Source: an uncultured Chromatiaceae bacterium (GTDB lineage Bacteria > Pseudomonadota > Gammaproteobacteria > Enterobacterales > Alteromonadaceae). From it: DNA of 26,277 nucleotides. Shown here piece by piece: positions 14,472-22,422 of the stretch. Under the pieces are notes generated by a model. The model was not told where the DNA came from, made no database searches, and saw only the letters and a list, made by a program, of their open reading frames with translations. Where the stretch lies: assembly GCA_946482325.1 (NCBI GenBank), contig CAMLRA010000043.1:1-26277 (forward strand). The letters run 5' to 3'. Made by a program: the position numbers and the translations under genes. How positions within the stretch are numbered: position 1 is the first letter of the stretch; every line of letters begins with the position of its first letter.

Positions 14472-15812
14472 ATGATTAAAATTAAAAAAGGATTGGACAT
14501 TCCCCTGTCGGGCAGTCCTAAACAAGTGATCCATGACGGTCCTGCCGTCAAATCGGTCGCGTTACTGGGTGAAGAGTATGTCGGTATGCGTCCTACAATG
14601 CTGGTTGAGGTTGGGGACAAAGTAAAAAAAGGTCAGGGTCTTTTTGAAGACAAAAAAAATCCTGGCGTGAAATTTACTGCCGCAATCTCGGGAACCGTTA
14701 CTGCGATTAACCGTGGTGCTAAACGTGTGCTGCAATCTTTAGTGATTGAAGCAGACGGTTCAGCTGACGCGGTGCAATTCCCCAAATTTTCTGCTGATGC
14801 CCTGAACGGCCTTGACGCTGGTGCAGTGAAACAGCAACTGCTGGATTCCGGTTTGTGGACAGCGTTCCGCACCCGCCCATTCAGCACCATTCCGGCGATA
14901 GACAGCGAGCCTCGCGCTATTTTTGTCACTGCCATCGATACCAACCCGTTAGCAGCAGACCCGGCTGTGGTTATTGCAGCAGCTGCTGCAGATTTCCAGC
15001 ATGGTCTGACAGTGCTGAGCAAACTGACCACGAATAAAGTGTATGTTTGTAAAGCGGCTGGAGCCAATGTGCCGACAGCGGGTCAGGTTCAGGTTGAAGA
15101 ATTTGCCGGTCCGCATCCGGCGGGTCTGCCTGGTACGCACATTCACTTCCTCGAGCCGGTGTCGCTGAATAAAGTGGTTTGGCACATTAATTACCAAGAT
15201 GTGATCGCTATTGGCCGGTTGTTCACCACCGGTGAATATTATGCAGAGCGTGTGATTTCTCTGGCTGGCCCAGTTGTAAAAAATCCGCGTTTGATCAAAA
15301 CAGTTCTCGGTGCATCAATCCCTGCTCTGGTAGAAGGTGAGCTGGTAGACGGTTCCAACCGTATCATCTCTGGCTCAGTACTGGCAGGCAGAACTGCGGT
15401 AGGCGTCCATGCATATCTTGGTCGCTTCCATAACCAGATCTCTGTTTTGGCAGAAGGGTATGAAAAAGAGTTCCTTGGCTGGCTTTCGCCTGGCGCAAGT
15501 AAGTTCTCAGTGACCCGTGCCTACCTGTCGCACTTAAGCCCGAGACGTCTGTTTAACATGACCACAACAACCAACGGCTCAGATCGTGCAATGGTGCCTA
15601 TTGGCAACTACGAGCGTGTAATGCCGCTGGATATCCTGCCAACATTATTGCTGCGGGATTTGCTGGTCGGCGATTCAGACGGCGCGGTAACCTTGGGTTG
15701 TTTAGAACTGGATGAAGAAGATTTAGCGCTTTGTACCTTTGTCTGCCCTGGTAAGTATGACTACGGTGTGGCACTGCGAAATGCGCTGACGACCATCCAG
15801 AAGGAAGGCTAA
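14472..15812 (+). CDS. nqrA: Na+-translocating NADH:quinone reductase subunit A
   Basis: 446 residues, the usual NqrA length. It is the peripheral cytosolic subunit of Na+-NQR, which couples NADH oxidation by quinone to sodium export. The N-terminus [18 protein letters not shown] and the barrel-sandwich-like region [20 protein letters not shown] (about 50-69) are typical, and the C-terminal half contains [20 protein letters not shown]. The frame is open from a GTG at 14403, but the ATG at 14472 gives the conserved N-terminus. It is first in the operon; nqrB follows after one base. Identification is secure. Confidence 0.96.
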   Translation: MIKIKKGLDIPLSGSPKQVIHDGPAVKSVALLGEEYVGMRPTMLVEVGDKVKKGQGLFEDKKNPGVKFTAAISGTVTAINRGAKRVLQSLVIEADGSADAVQFPKFSADALNGLDAGAVKQQLLDSGLWTAFRTRPFSTIPAIDSEPRAIFVTAIDTNPLAADPAVVIAAAAADFQHGLTVLSKLTTNKVYVCKAAGANVPTAGQVQVEEFAGPHPAGLPGTHIHFLEPVSLNKVVWHINYQDVIAIGRLFTTGEYYAERVISLAGPVVKNPRLIKTVLGASIPALVEGELVDGSNRIISGSVLAGRTAVGVHAYLGRFHNQISVLAEGYEKEFLGWLSPGASKFSVTRAYLSHLSPRRLFNMTTTTNGSDRAMVPIGNYERVMPLDILPTLLLRDLLVGDSDGAVTLGCLELDEEDLALCTFVCPGKYDYGVALRNALTTIQKEG

Positions 15813-15813
15813 G

Positions 15814-17019
15814 ATGAGTTTGAAGCATTATTTAGAGAGTCTGGAGCCGCATTTCGAAAAAGGCGGCAAACACGAAAAGTGGTACGCCTTATACGAAGCT
15901 GTTGCCACTATTCTGTATACCCCTGGTAAAGTCACTAAATCAGCAACTCATGTCCGTGACAGCATCGACCTGAAACGCATCATGATTTTCGTCTGGTTAA
16001 TGCTGTTCCCAGCGATGTTTTTTGGCATGTTTAACATCGGCCACCAGGCTGCGTTGGTTTTATCTGAAACCGTTAAATTGCCTGATACCTGGCAAGTGGG
16101 CTTGTTTCACGCCTTCGGTGGTGAATTAACTGCCGACTCGGGCTGGGGCGCAAAAATGTGGTACGGCGCCTGCTGGTTCCTGCCAATTTATGCCACGGTA
16201 TTCATTGTTGGTGGTTTCTGGGAAGTATTGTTCGCTTCTGTGCGTAAGCACGAAATCAACGAAGGTTTCTTCGTCTCTTCTATCCTGTTTGCGCTGATCC
16301 TGCCGGCGACTATCCCACTGTGGCAAGCCGCAATGGGTATTTCCTTCGGTATTGTCGTGGCAAAAGAAGTCTTTGGTGGCACGGGCCGTAACTTCCTGAA
16401 CCCGGCATTAGCTGGTCGTGCTTTCCTGTTCTTTGCTTATCCTGCACAAATCTCAGGTGACAAAGTCTGGACAGTCGCAGACGGTTACGCTGGTGCTACC
16501 TGGCTGTCAAAAGCCGCAAATGGTGAAGTGACTGACTGGTCAATCAACCAGCAATGGTGGGATGCGTTTTACGGATTTATCCCTGGTTCTATCGGTGAGA
16601 CATCAACACTGGCATTGATGGTCGGCGGCCTGGCACTGATTTATCTGCGTATTGCATCCTGGCGCATCGTCTCTGGCGTGTTGGTCGGTACCATTGTGTT
16701 CTCTACCATGTTCAACCTGATTGGTTCAGAAACTAACGCTATGTTTGCGATGCCTTGGTACTGGCACGTGGTATTAGGTGGTTTTGCCATTGGCCTGTTT
16801 TTCATGGCAACAGACCCGGTATCAGCTTCATTCACCGACACCGGTAAGTGGGCATACGGGATTCTGATTGGTTTTATGGTGGTAATGATTCGTGTGGTGA
16901 ACCCTGCTTATCCGGAAGGCATGATGCTGGCAATTCTGTTCGCCAACCTGTTTGCGCCTTTGTTTGACTATATGGTCGCGCAATCAAACATTAAGCGGAG
17001 GCTGGCTCGTAATGTCTAA
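15814..17019 (+). CDS. nqrB: Na+-translocating NADH:quinone reductase subunit B
   Basis: 401-residue membrane subunit with a long cytosolic N-terminus and about ten membrane spans; it carries covalent FMN and riboflavin and forms much of the sodium path. The FMN is attached to a threonine, here T229 in DGYAGAT (223-229). The usual motif is D-x-x-S/T-G-A-T, so the first Ser/Thr is Ala here, an oddity noted separately. Conserved blocks include [20 protein letters not shown] at 187-206 and [15 protein letters not shown] at 332-346. The stop overlaps the nqrC start by 8 bases. Confidence 0.96.
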   Translation: MSLKHYLESLEPHFEKGGKHEKWYALYEAVATILYTPGKVTKSATHVRDSIDLKRIMIFVWLMLFPAMFFGMFNIGHQAALVLSETVKLPDTWQVGLFHAFGGELTADSGWGAKMWYGACWFLPIYATVFIVGGFWEVLFASVRKHEINEGFFVSSILFALILPATIPLWQAAMGISFGIVVAKEVFGGTGRNFLNPALAGRAFLFFAYPAQISGDKVWTVADGYAGATWLSKAANGEVTDWSINQQWWDAFYGFIPGSIGETSTLALMVGGLALIYLRIASWRIVSGVLVGTIVFSTMFNLIGSETNAMFAMPWYWHVVLGGFAIGLFFMATDPVSASFTDTGKWAYGILIGFMVVMIRVVNPAYPEGMMLAILFANLFAPLFDYMVAQSNIKRRLARNV

Positions 17020-17800
17020 TAATAACGAAAGCATCGGCAAAACGTTTTTTGTCGTGATTGGCCTGTGCCTGATTTGTGCGATTTTTGTCGCTGCATCAGC
17101 TGTAGGCTTACGGCCAAAACAAGCCGAAAATAAGCTGCTGGATGCGCAGAAAAACATTCTGATTGCAACTGGTATGCTCAATGGGGAAGACATCAAAGCA
17201 CAGTTTGAAAAACACGTGCAGGTGCGTTTGGTCAACCTGGATACTGGTGAATTTGTTGATCAGGATCCGCTGACTTACGACTATCGCAAGATGATGAAAG
17301 ACCCGGCTGGCAGCGATATGCTGGATGAGAAAGAAGATCCAGCAAAAATAAAAAGCCGTGCAAAAGTTGCACCGGTATATCTGGCCTACGTCGATGGCGT
17401 TGAGTCTAAGAATGTCTCCTACGTTGTACTGCCTATTCATGGCTACGGTCTGTGGTCAACAATGCACGGTTTCCTGGCATTGGATAAAGACGGTAATACT
17501 ATCAAAGGCCTGAACTACTATGAGCACGGCGAGACTCCGGGCTTGGGTGGTGAAATTCAGAACCCGAAATGGGTGGCTCAATTTGTAGGTAAGAAATTAC
17601 TGGACGAATCAGGCCAACCGGCAATCAAGATCCTGAAACCAGGTAACGCAAATCCGGCAGCTTCTTCTGAAGTCGATGGTTTGTCTGGTGCCACACTGAC
17701 CAGTAACGGTGTGCAAAATACCTTCACTTTCTGGTCCGGTGCTAAAGGTTTTGCCCCATTCCTGACTAAAGTCCGTCAAGGAGCATTAAACAATGGCTAG
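17012..17800 (+). CDS. nqrC: Na+-translocating NADH:quinone reductase subunit C
   Basis: 262 residues. One N-terminal membrane span (about 10-32) and a periplasmic domain with covalent FMN. The flavinylation motif is complete: VDGLSGAT at 221-228, with T228 as the predicted attachment site for an ApbE-type flavin transferase. The frame is open upstream to 16952, but the ATG at 17012 ([15 protein letters not shown]) is preceded by GCGGAGG and gives the normal length. It overlaps nqrB by 8 and nqrD by 8 bases, so the three are translationally coupled. Confidence 0.96.
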   Translation: MSNNNESIGKTFFVVIGLCLICAIFVAASAVGLRPKQAENKLLDAQKNILIATGMLNGEDIKAQFEKHVQVRLVNLDTGEFVDQDPLTYDYRKMMKDPAGSDMLDEKEDPAKIKSRAKVAPVYLAYVDGVESKNVSYVVLPIHGYGLWSTMHGFLALDKDGNTIKGLNYYEHGETPGLGGEIQNPKWVAQFVGKKLLDESGQPAIKILKPGNANPAASSEVDGLSGATLTSNGVQNTFTFWSGAKGFAPFLTKVRQGALNNG

Positions 17801-18422
17801 TGCTAAAGAAATGAAATCACTGGTTTTTGGGCCAGTGTTTGCCAACAACCCTATCGCCCTGCAGGTTTTAGGTATTTGTTCTGCGTTGGCAGTAACAACC
17901 AAACTGGATAAAGCGTTGGTCATGGGCGTCGCGCTGATGCTTGTCACTGCATTTTCCAGCATGTTTATCTCGATGATCCGGAATCACATTCCATCGAGTG
18001 TGCGGATTATCGTACAAATGACCATCATCGCTTCTCTGGTTATCGTAGTTGACCAAATTCTGAAAGCTTATGCTTACAACGTAGCGAAAGAGTTGTCAGT
18101 ATTTGTTGGTCTGATTATCACCAACTGTATCGTGATGGGGCGCGCAGAAGCATATGCCATGAAGAGCCCGCCATTGATGTCGTTCCTGGACGGTATCGGT
18201 AATGGTCTGGGTTACACAGTGTTGCTGGTGATTGTTGCAACTATTCGTGAGATCTTCGGTTCTGGTACTTTGCTGGGTGTGGAAATCCTGCCTCTGGTCA
18301 GTGCCGGCGGCTGGTATGTTCCAAATGGTCTGCTGTTAATGCCACCAAGTGCATTCTTCATCATTGGCCTGTTAATTTGGGCCCTGCGGACCTGGCGTCC
18401 AGAGCAGCAAGAACAGCACTAA
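17793..18422 (+). CDS. nqrD: Na+-translocating NADH:quinone reductase subunit D
   Basis: 209-residue, six-span membrane subunit of the NqrD/RnfE family. C29 (LGICSALA) and C112 ([12 protein letters not shown]) correspond to the cysteines that, with two from NqrE, hold the iron centre in the membrane between the subunits. CAAGGAG at 17777-17783 precedes the ATG. Its stop codon overlaps the AAGGAG used by nqrE, so expression of the pair should be balanced. Confidence 0.96.
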   Translation: MASAKEMKSLVFGPVFANNPIALQVLGICSALAVTTKLDKALVMGVALMLVTAFSSMFISMIRNHIPSSVRIIVQMTIIASLVIVVDQILKAYAYNVAKELSVFVGLIITNCIVMGRAEAYAMKSPPLMSFLDGIGNGLGYTVLLVIVATIREIFGSGTLLGVEILPLVSAGGWYVPNGLLLMPPSAFFIIGLLIWALRTWRPEQQEQH

Positions 18423-18432
18423 GGAGTAGCAA

Positions 18433-19041
18433 ATGGAACATTATTTAAGTTTGTTTGTGCGTGCTGTTTTCGTTGAAAACATGGCACTGTCGTTTTTCCT
18501 CGGGATGTGTACTTTTATTGCTATCTCTAAGCAGGTCAAAACGGCGTTCAGTTTGGGCGTTGCGGTAACTGTGGTTCTGGCTCTGTCAGTGCCGTTAAAC
18601 AACATCGTGTTTAAACAGTTTCTGGCTCCTGGCGCATTAGCTTGGGCTGGTTTTCCTGATACTGACCTGAGCTTTTTAGGCTTTATCGCCTATATCGGCG
18701 TTATCGCCGGTTTAGTTCAGGTTCTGGAGATGTTCCTCGATAAGTACGTACCGTCGCTGTATAACGCTCTGGGTATTTTCCTGCCATTGATCACAGTAAA
18801 CTGCGCGATTTTTGGTGCTGTTGCTTTCATGGTTGAACGTGATTACACCCTGGCTGAAAGTACAGTGTTTGGTCTTGGTAGTGGTATCGGCTGGACTATG
18901 GCTATCACTGTGATGGCTGCAGTCAGTGAAAAGTTGAAATACGCCGATGTGCCGCTGGCTTTACGTGGTCTGGGTTCACGCTTCTTTATGGTGGGTCTGA
19001 TGAGTCTGGGTTTCCTGTCGTTCTCAGGCGTCTCCCTGTAA
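18433..19041 (+). CDS. nqrE: Na+-translocating NADH:quinone reductase subunit E
   Basis: 202-residue, six-span subunit of the NqrE/RnfA family, an inverted partner of NqrD. The iron-binding cysteines are C26 (LGMCTFIA) and C124 ([10 protein letters not shown]). N-terminal [20 protein letters not shown] is almost diagnostic. AAGGAG at 18421-18426 sits six bases before the ATG. Confidence 0.96.
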   Translation: MEHYLSLFVRAVFVENMALSFFLGMCTFIAISKQVKTAFSLGVAVTVVLALSVPLNNIVFKQFLAPGALAWAGFPDTDLSFLGFIAYIGVIAGLVQVLEMFLDKYVPSLYNALGIFLPLITVNCAIFGAVAFMVERDYTLAESTVFGLGSGIGWTMAITVMAAVSEKLKYADVPLALRGLGSRFFMVGLMSLGFLSFSGVSL

Positions 19042-19066
19042 CCATCAGTAGTAGAAGGAAAAAACA

Positions 19067-20299
19067 ATGCAATATACTGAGATTTATCTTGGTGTTGGTA
19101 TGTTCACCCTGCTGGTTGTCGCACTGGTCGTCATGATTTTAGTGGCCAAGGCGAAGCTGGTTTCTGCAGGTGAAGTCACTATCAACATCAATGGCGATGC
19201 CAGCAAAGCGCTGAAAGTCAGTGCTGGTGGCAAACTGCTCAGCGTACTGGCAGATCGGGGTATCTTCCTGTCATCAGCCTGTGGTGGTGGTGGTTCTTGT
19301 GGTCAATGCCGGGTGCATGTGCACTCAGGTGGCGGTGATGTGCTGCCGGTCGAGTTTGGTCACCTGACCAAAGGCGAACGTCGTGAGGGCTGCCGTCTGG
19401 CTTGCCAGGTCAGCGTAAAAACTGACATGGACATTGAAGTGGAACCAGAAATCTTTGGTATTAAAAAATGGGCTTGTACTGTTATTTCGAATGACAACAA
19501 AGCAACTTTTATCAAAGAACTGAAACTGCAGATTCCTGATGGCGAATCAGTACCATTCCGTGCCGGTGGTTACATCCAGATTGAAGCACCTGCGCACCAT
19601 GTGAAATATGCTGATTACGATATTCCTGCAGAATACCGTGGTGACTGGGAACGCTTTAAGTTCTTCACGTTGGAATCAAAAGTGGATGAGCCGACTATTC
19701 GTGCTTACTCCATGGCGAACTATCCGGAAGAAGAAGGCATTATCATGTTGAACGTGCGGATCGCAACTCCGCCGCCAAACAACCTGACGCTGCCATGCGG
19801 TAAAATGTCTTCATACATCTGGAGCTTGAAAGCCGGTGATAAAGTGACCATTTCTGGTCCATTCGGTGAATTCTTCGCGAAAGACACTGATGCAGAGATG
19901 GTGTTTATCGGTGGTGGTGCCGGTATGGCGCCAATGCGTTCACACATTTTCGACCAGTTGCGCCGGTTAAAATCCAAGCGGAAAATCAGCTTCTGGTACG
20001 GTGCCCGTTCAAAACGCGAAATGTTCTATGTTGAAGACTTCGACATGCTGCAGGCTGAGAACGAAAACTTCCAGTGGCACGTGGCATTGTCAGATCCACA
20101 GCCGGAAGACAACTGGACTGGTTACACAGGTTTTATTCACAACGTTATTTTTGAAAACTACCTGAAAAACCACAAAGCACCGGAAGATTGCGAGTTCTAC
20201 ATGTGTGGTCCGCCGATGATGAACAAAGCGGTTATCAACATGCTGAAAGACTTAGGTGTCGAAGACGACAATATCTTATTGGACGACTTTGGTGGTTAA
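19067..20299 (+). CDS. nqrF: Na+-translocating NADH:quinone reductase subunit F
   Basis: 410 residues. It is the electron-entry subunit: an N-terminal membrane anchor (about 6-28), a ferredoxin-like [2Fe-2S] domain, and an FAD/NADH reductase module. Cluster ligands are C72, C78, C81 and C113 in [14 protein letters not shown] and RLACQV. FAD-binding RAYSMAN is at 212-218, the nucleotide-binding [12 protein letters not shown] at 282-293, and FYMCGPPMM lies near the C-terminus. AGAAGGA precedes the ATG. A strong terminator follows 15 bases after the stop, so the operon proper ends here and nqrM lies beyond it. Confidence 0.97.
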   Translation: MQYTEIYLGVGMFTLLVVALVVMILVAKAKLVSAGEVTININGDASKALKVSAGGKLLSVLADRGIFLSSACGGGGSCGQCRVHVHSGGGDVLPVEFGHLTKGERREGCRLACQVSVKTDMDIEVEPEIFGIKKWACTVISNDNKATFIKELKLQIPDGESVPFRAGGYIQIEAPAHHVKYADYDIPAEYRGDWERFKFFTLESKVDEPTIRAYSMANYPEEEGIIMLNVRIATPPPNNLTLPCGKMSSYIWSLKAGDKVTISGPFGEFFAKDTDAEMVFIGGGAGMAPMRSHIFDQLRRLKSKRKISFWYGARSKREMFYVEDFDMLQAENENFQWHVALSDPQPEDNWTGYTGFIHNVIFENYLKNHKAPEDCEFYMCGPPMMNKAVINMLKDLGVEDDNILLDDFGG

Positions 20300-20314
20300 C
20301 CACTAACGCCTTAG

Positions 20315-20345
20315 AAAAAACCAACCTTCGGGTTGGTTTTTTTTT
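20315..20345 (+). terminator. Strong intrinsic terminator of the nqr operon
   Basis: An A-run, CCAACC, the very stable TTCG tetraloop, GGTTGG, then nine Ts (to 20345). With the A/T pairs the stem reaches about 12 bp. It separates nqrA-F from nqrM. Confidence 0.93.
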
Positions 20346-20501
20346 GCCCGAGCTTGCTGTTGCAGAACGATCCTCCAATGATCTTGATGGTGGTTCGGTC
20401 GGAAAGCATAGTCGCTGACCTGATTTGGCGTTAAAATGTCACTCCCGCGGCGTCAGTGTTCTGCCAGCCACAATTTTAATTTAATGCGTAGAGAGGTTGT
20501 C

Positions 20502-20714
20502 ATGGAAGTTTTTCTGTTGACGTTTGCAGTGTTGTTAATTGTCGTGTTGGCTATGGCTGTTGGTTACATTGTGCAACGCAAAACTATCGCCGGCAGTTGC
20601 GGCGGTCTGGATGCTTTGGGCATTGAAAAGGCCTGTGACTGTGAAAATCCGTGCGAAAAACGCCAGGAGCGGATGCGCAAAGAAAAACTCTGGCAAGAAA
20701 ATAAAATCATCTGA
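20502..20714 (+). CDS. nqrM: Na+-NQR maturation protein NqrM
   Basis: 70-residue protein (DUF539 family) with one N-terminal membrane span (about 4-24) and four cysteines: C33 in GSCGGL, and C45, C47 and C51 in ACDCENPC. NqrM is needed for Na+-NQR assembly, most likely delivering iron to the NqrD/E cysteine site. The ATG at 20502 has GAGAGG five bases upstream; an earlier in-frame start (20436) adds an unlikely basic extension. In vibrios nqrM follows apbE directly behind nqrF; here apbE is absent and nqrM lies about 200 bases past a terminator, 36 bases before an aminopeptidase gene, so it likely has its own promoter. Confidence 0.93.
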   Translation: MEVFLLTFAVLLIVVLAMAVGYIVQRKTIAGSCGGLDALGIEKACDCENPCEKRQERMRKEKLWQENKII

Positions 20715-20750
20715 TCTCTGGCAGCCAGGCTGCCTGTTAAGGATATACAA

Positions 20751-22289
20751 ATGGCATACCCTACACCCGTTGCAGTGCCATCCCTCCAATCTGCCGTAGC
20801 GGCTGGCTGGGATGCGCTGATTTGTATCGCAGAAAATTTCCAGCAGTTACCTGATGCTGCTTTGACTGATTTCGTCAGGTCTCAACAGCAGATCGATCAG
20901 CGGATCGGTCGTGAGACAGTCACCATCATTTGTGCCAGCGCACCTGGCCAGCGGCTGATTTTGGCACCGACCGGTCCTTTGTTACGTGATTTTGATGATG
21001 TGCGTTGTATCGCGGATGTTGCCAAACTTGCGATTTCGCAGGCGAAAGCGGCAGGCGCGGTGCGACCTTTGTTGTGGCTGCATACACCTGCAGATCCGAG
21101 GTATAGCGAAGCATTAGCCGTAGCATACCTGGCTGCGGCGCAGGCGCTGTGGCAACCACTGGAAGGCCGTGAGGCTCGCGGCGAGCAACAGGTTGAGCCA
21201 GTGTCACAGATTGGTCTGATTGGCCTTTCCACGGAGCAGGCTCAGTTCTTAGACGCCACTGAAGCGGGACGCCGGCTGGCGCGTGATTTGTGTGGCACTG
21301 AACCTGAGCGCATGACGCCGCTACGTTTCGCGGACTATTGCGTCGATGCGTTTGCCCATACTGACGTCAAGGTTAAAGTAGAAACCAATACTGAGCAGTT
21401 GCTGGCCGATTACCCGTTATTGATGGCGGTTGCCCGCAGTTCATTAGCTGTGGCCCGGCATAAACCGGCCGTGATCCGGCTGGAATACAATCCACCGGGA
21501 CCTGTCAGCCAAACGTTATTGTTGGCCGGTAAAGGTTTGGTTTATGACACTGGTGGAGCTGATCTGAAAATCAACGGCGGTATGGCAGGGATGAGTCGTG
21601 ATAAAGGTGGTGCCGCTGCCGTCGCCGGTTTTATGAAGACGGTGGCGATGTTAAAACCAGCGGGCTTGAAGGTGGTTGCCGAAATCGGTGCTGTACGTAA
21701 CAGTATTGGGTCTGACGCCTTCGTTGCCGATGAAATTATCACCAGTCATGCCGGTGTAAGGGTTCGTATCGGTAACACCGATGCTGAAGGACGTCTGGTG
21801 CTGGCTGATTTAATGTCACACTTGCGCCAGCAGGCTACGGATGCTGTTAACCCGACGTTGTTCTCGATTGCCACCCTCACAGGTCATGCAGCCCGTGCGG
21901 TAGGCCCTTATACGGCCTTAGTAGAAAATGGAGCTGCGCGCAAAGCCGGGGTGTCTGCAGCGATAGCCCAGGCAGGTGAAGTCTGGGGTGACCCGTCTGA
22001 ATTGTCTTCCAGCCGGCGCGAGGATTTTGCTTTTATCAAAGCCCGCAGTTGTGCTGACGATGTGCTGAGTTGTAACAACGCACCATCGTCAGTGACTGCG
22101 CGCGGCCATCAGTTCCCGATGGCCTTTTTAGTAGTGGCAGCCGGCTTGGCGCAAGACTCCGCTTTGTCAGATGGTTTGGCTTATGTTCACATCGATATCG
22201 CTGGCAGTGGCGTCGATGGCGGTGATTGGCAACATGGCAAACCTTCAGCGGCACCAGTCGCGAGTCTGGCTGCGACTTATCTCCGTTAG
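20751..22289 (+). CDS. M17 family leucyl aminopeptidase-like peptidase
   Basis: 512-residue cytosolic metalloexopeptidase that removes N-terminal residues from peptides. All expected catalytic residues are visible: metal ligands K261 and D266 in GKGLVYDTGG, D284 in MSRDKGG, D344 and E346 in the signature NTDAEGRLVLAD (342-353), plus catalytic K273 and R348. The VYDTGG...MSRDKGGAAAV wording is nearer to the NPEPL1-like branch of M17 than to classic PepA, so I leave the symbol open. There is no sign of PepA-type DNA-binding. AAGGA lies before the ATG. It follows nqrM by 36 bases and may share its transcript. A large hairpin begins 6 bases after the stop. Confidence 0.9.
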   Translation: MAYPTPVAVPSLQSAVAAGWDALICIAENFQQLPDAALTDFVRSQQQIDQRIGRETVTIICASAPGQRLILAPTGPLLRDFDDVRCIADVAKLAISQAKAAGAVRPLLWLHTPADPRYSEALAVAYLAAAQALWQPLEGREARGEQQVEPVSQIGLIGLSTEQAQFLDATEAGRRLARDLCGTEPERMTPLRFADYCVDAFAHTDVKVKVETNTEQLLADYPLLMAVARSSLAVARHKPAVIRLEYNPPGPVSQTLLLAGKGLVYDTGGADLKINGGMAGMSRDKGGAAAVAGFMKTVAMLKPAGLKVVAEIGAVRNSIGSDAFVADEIITSHAGVRVRIGNTDAEGRLVLADLMSHLRQQATDAVNPTLFSIATLTGHAARAVGPYTALVENGAARKAGVSAAIAQAGEVWGDPSELSSSRREDFAFIKARSCADDVLSCNNAPSSVTARGHQFPMAFLVVAAGLAQDSALSDGLAYVHIDIAGSGVDGGDWQHGKPSAAPVASLAATYLR

Positions 22290-22295
22290 TTCCTG

Positions 22296-22330
22296 CATGC
22301 TGCAGCCGAGTCTTACTCAGCTGCAGCATG
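22296..22330. terminator. Large hairpin after the aminopeptidase gene
   Basis: CATGCTGCAGC (22296-22306) pairs perfectly with GCTGCAGCATG (22320-22330). After one C/A mismatch the inner arms GAGT (22308-22311) and ACTC (22315-22318) pair around CTT. Fifteen of 16 positions pair. No T-run follows, so it may be a Rho-independent stop of poor quality, a 3'-end stabiliser, or a protein site. Confidence 0.55.
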
Positions 22331-22350
22331 GTTATGCTGACTGAAATTGG

Positions 22351-22379
22351 TTGTCGGCTGCTTGCTGTCTGTTTATGCT
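22351..22379 (+). promoter_or_regulatory. Candidate promoter of the sensor-kinase operon
   Basis: TTGTCG (22351-22356), 17 bases, TATGCT (22374-22379): 8 of 12 consensus positions. It would start transcription near 22386, about 37 bases before the kinase ATG and just past the hairpin. Confidence 0.4.
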
Positions 22380-22422
22380 GTAGCGAATATCTGCGACAGG
22401 TTCGAGTCAGGTTAATGGACGA

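Noticed and set aside
17012..17019. Overlap of nqrB and nqrC as a possible frameshift
   Set aside because: Both proteins have normal ends; an 8-base overlap with a ribosome-binding site inside nqrB is ordinary translational coupling, and the same occurs at nqrC/nqrD.
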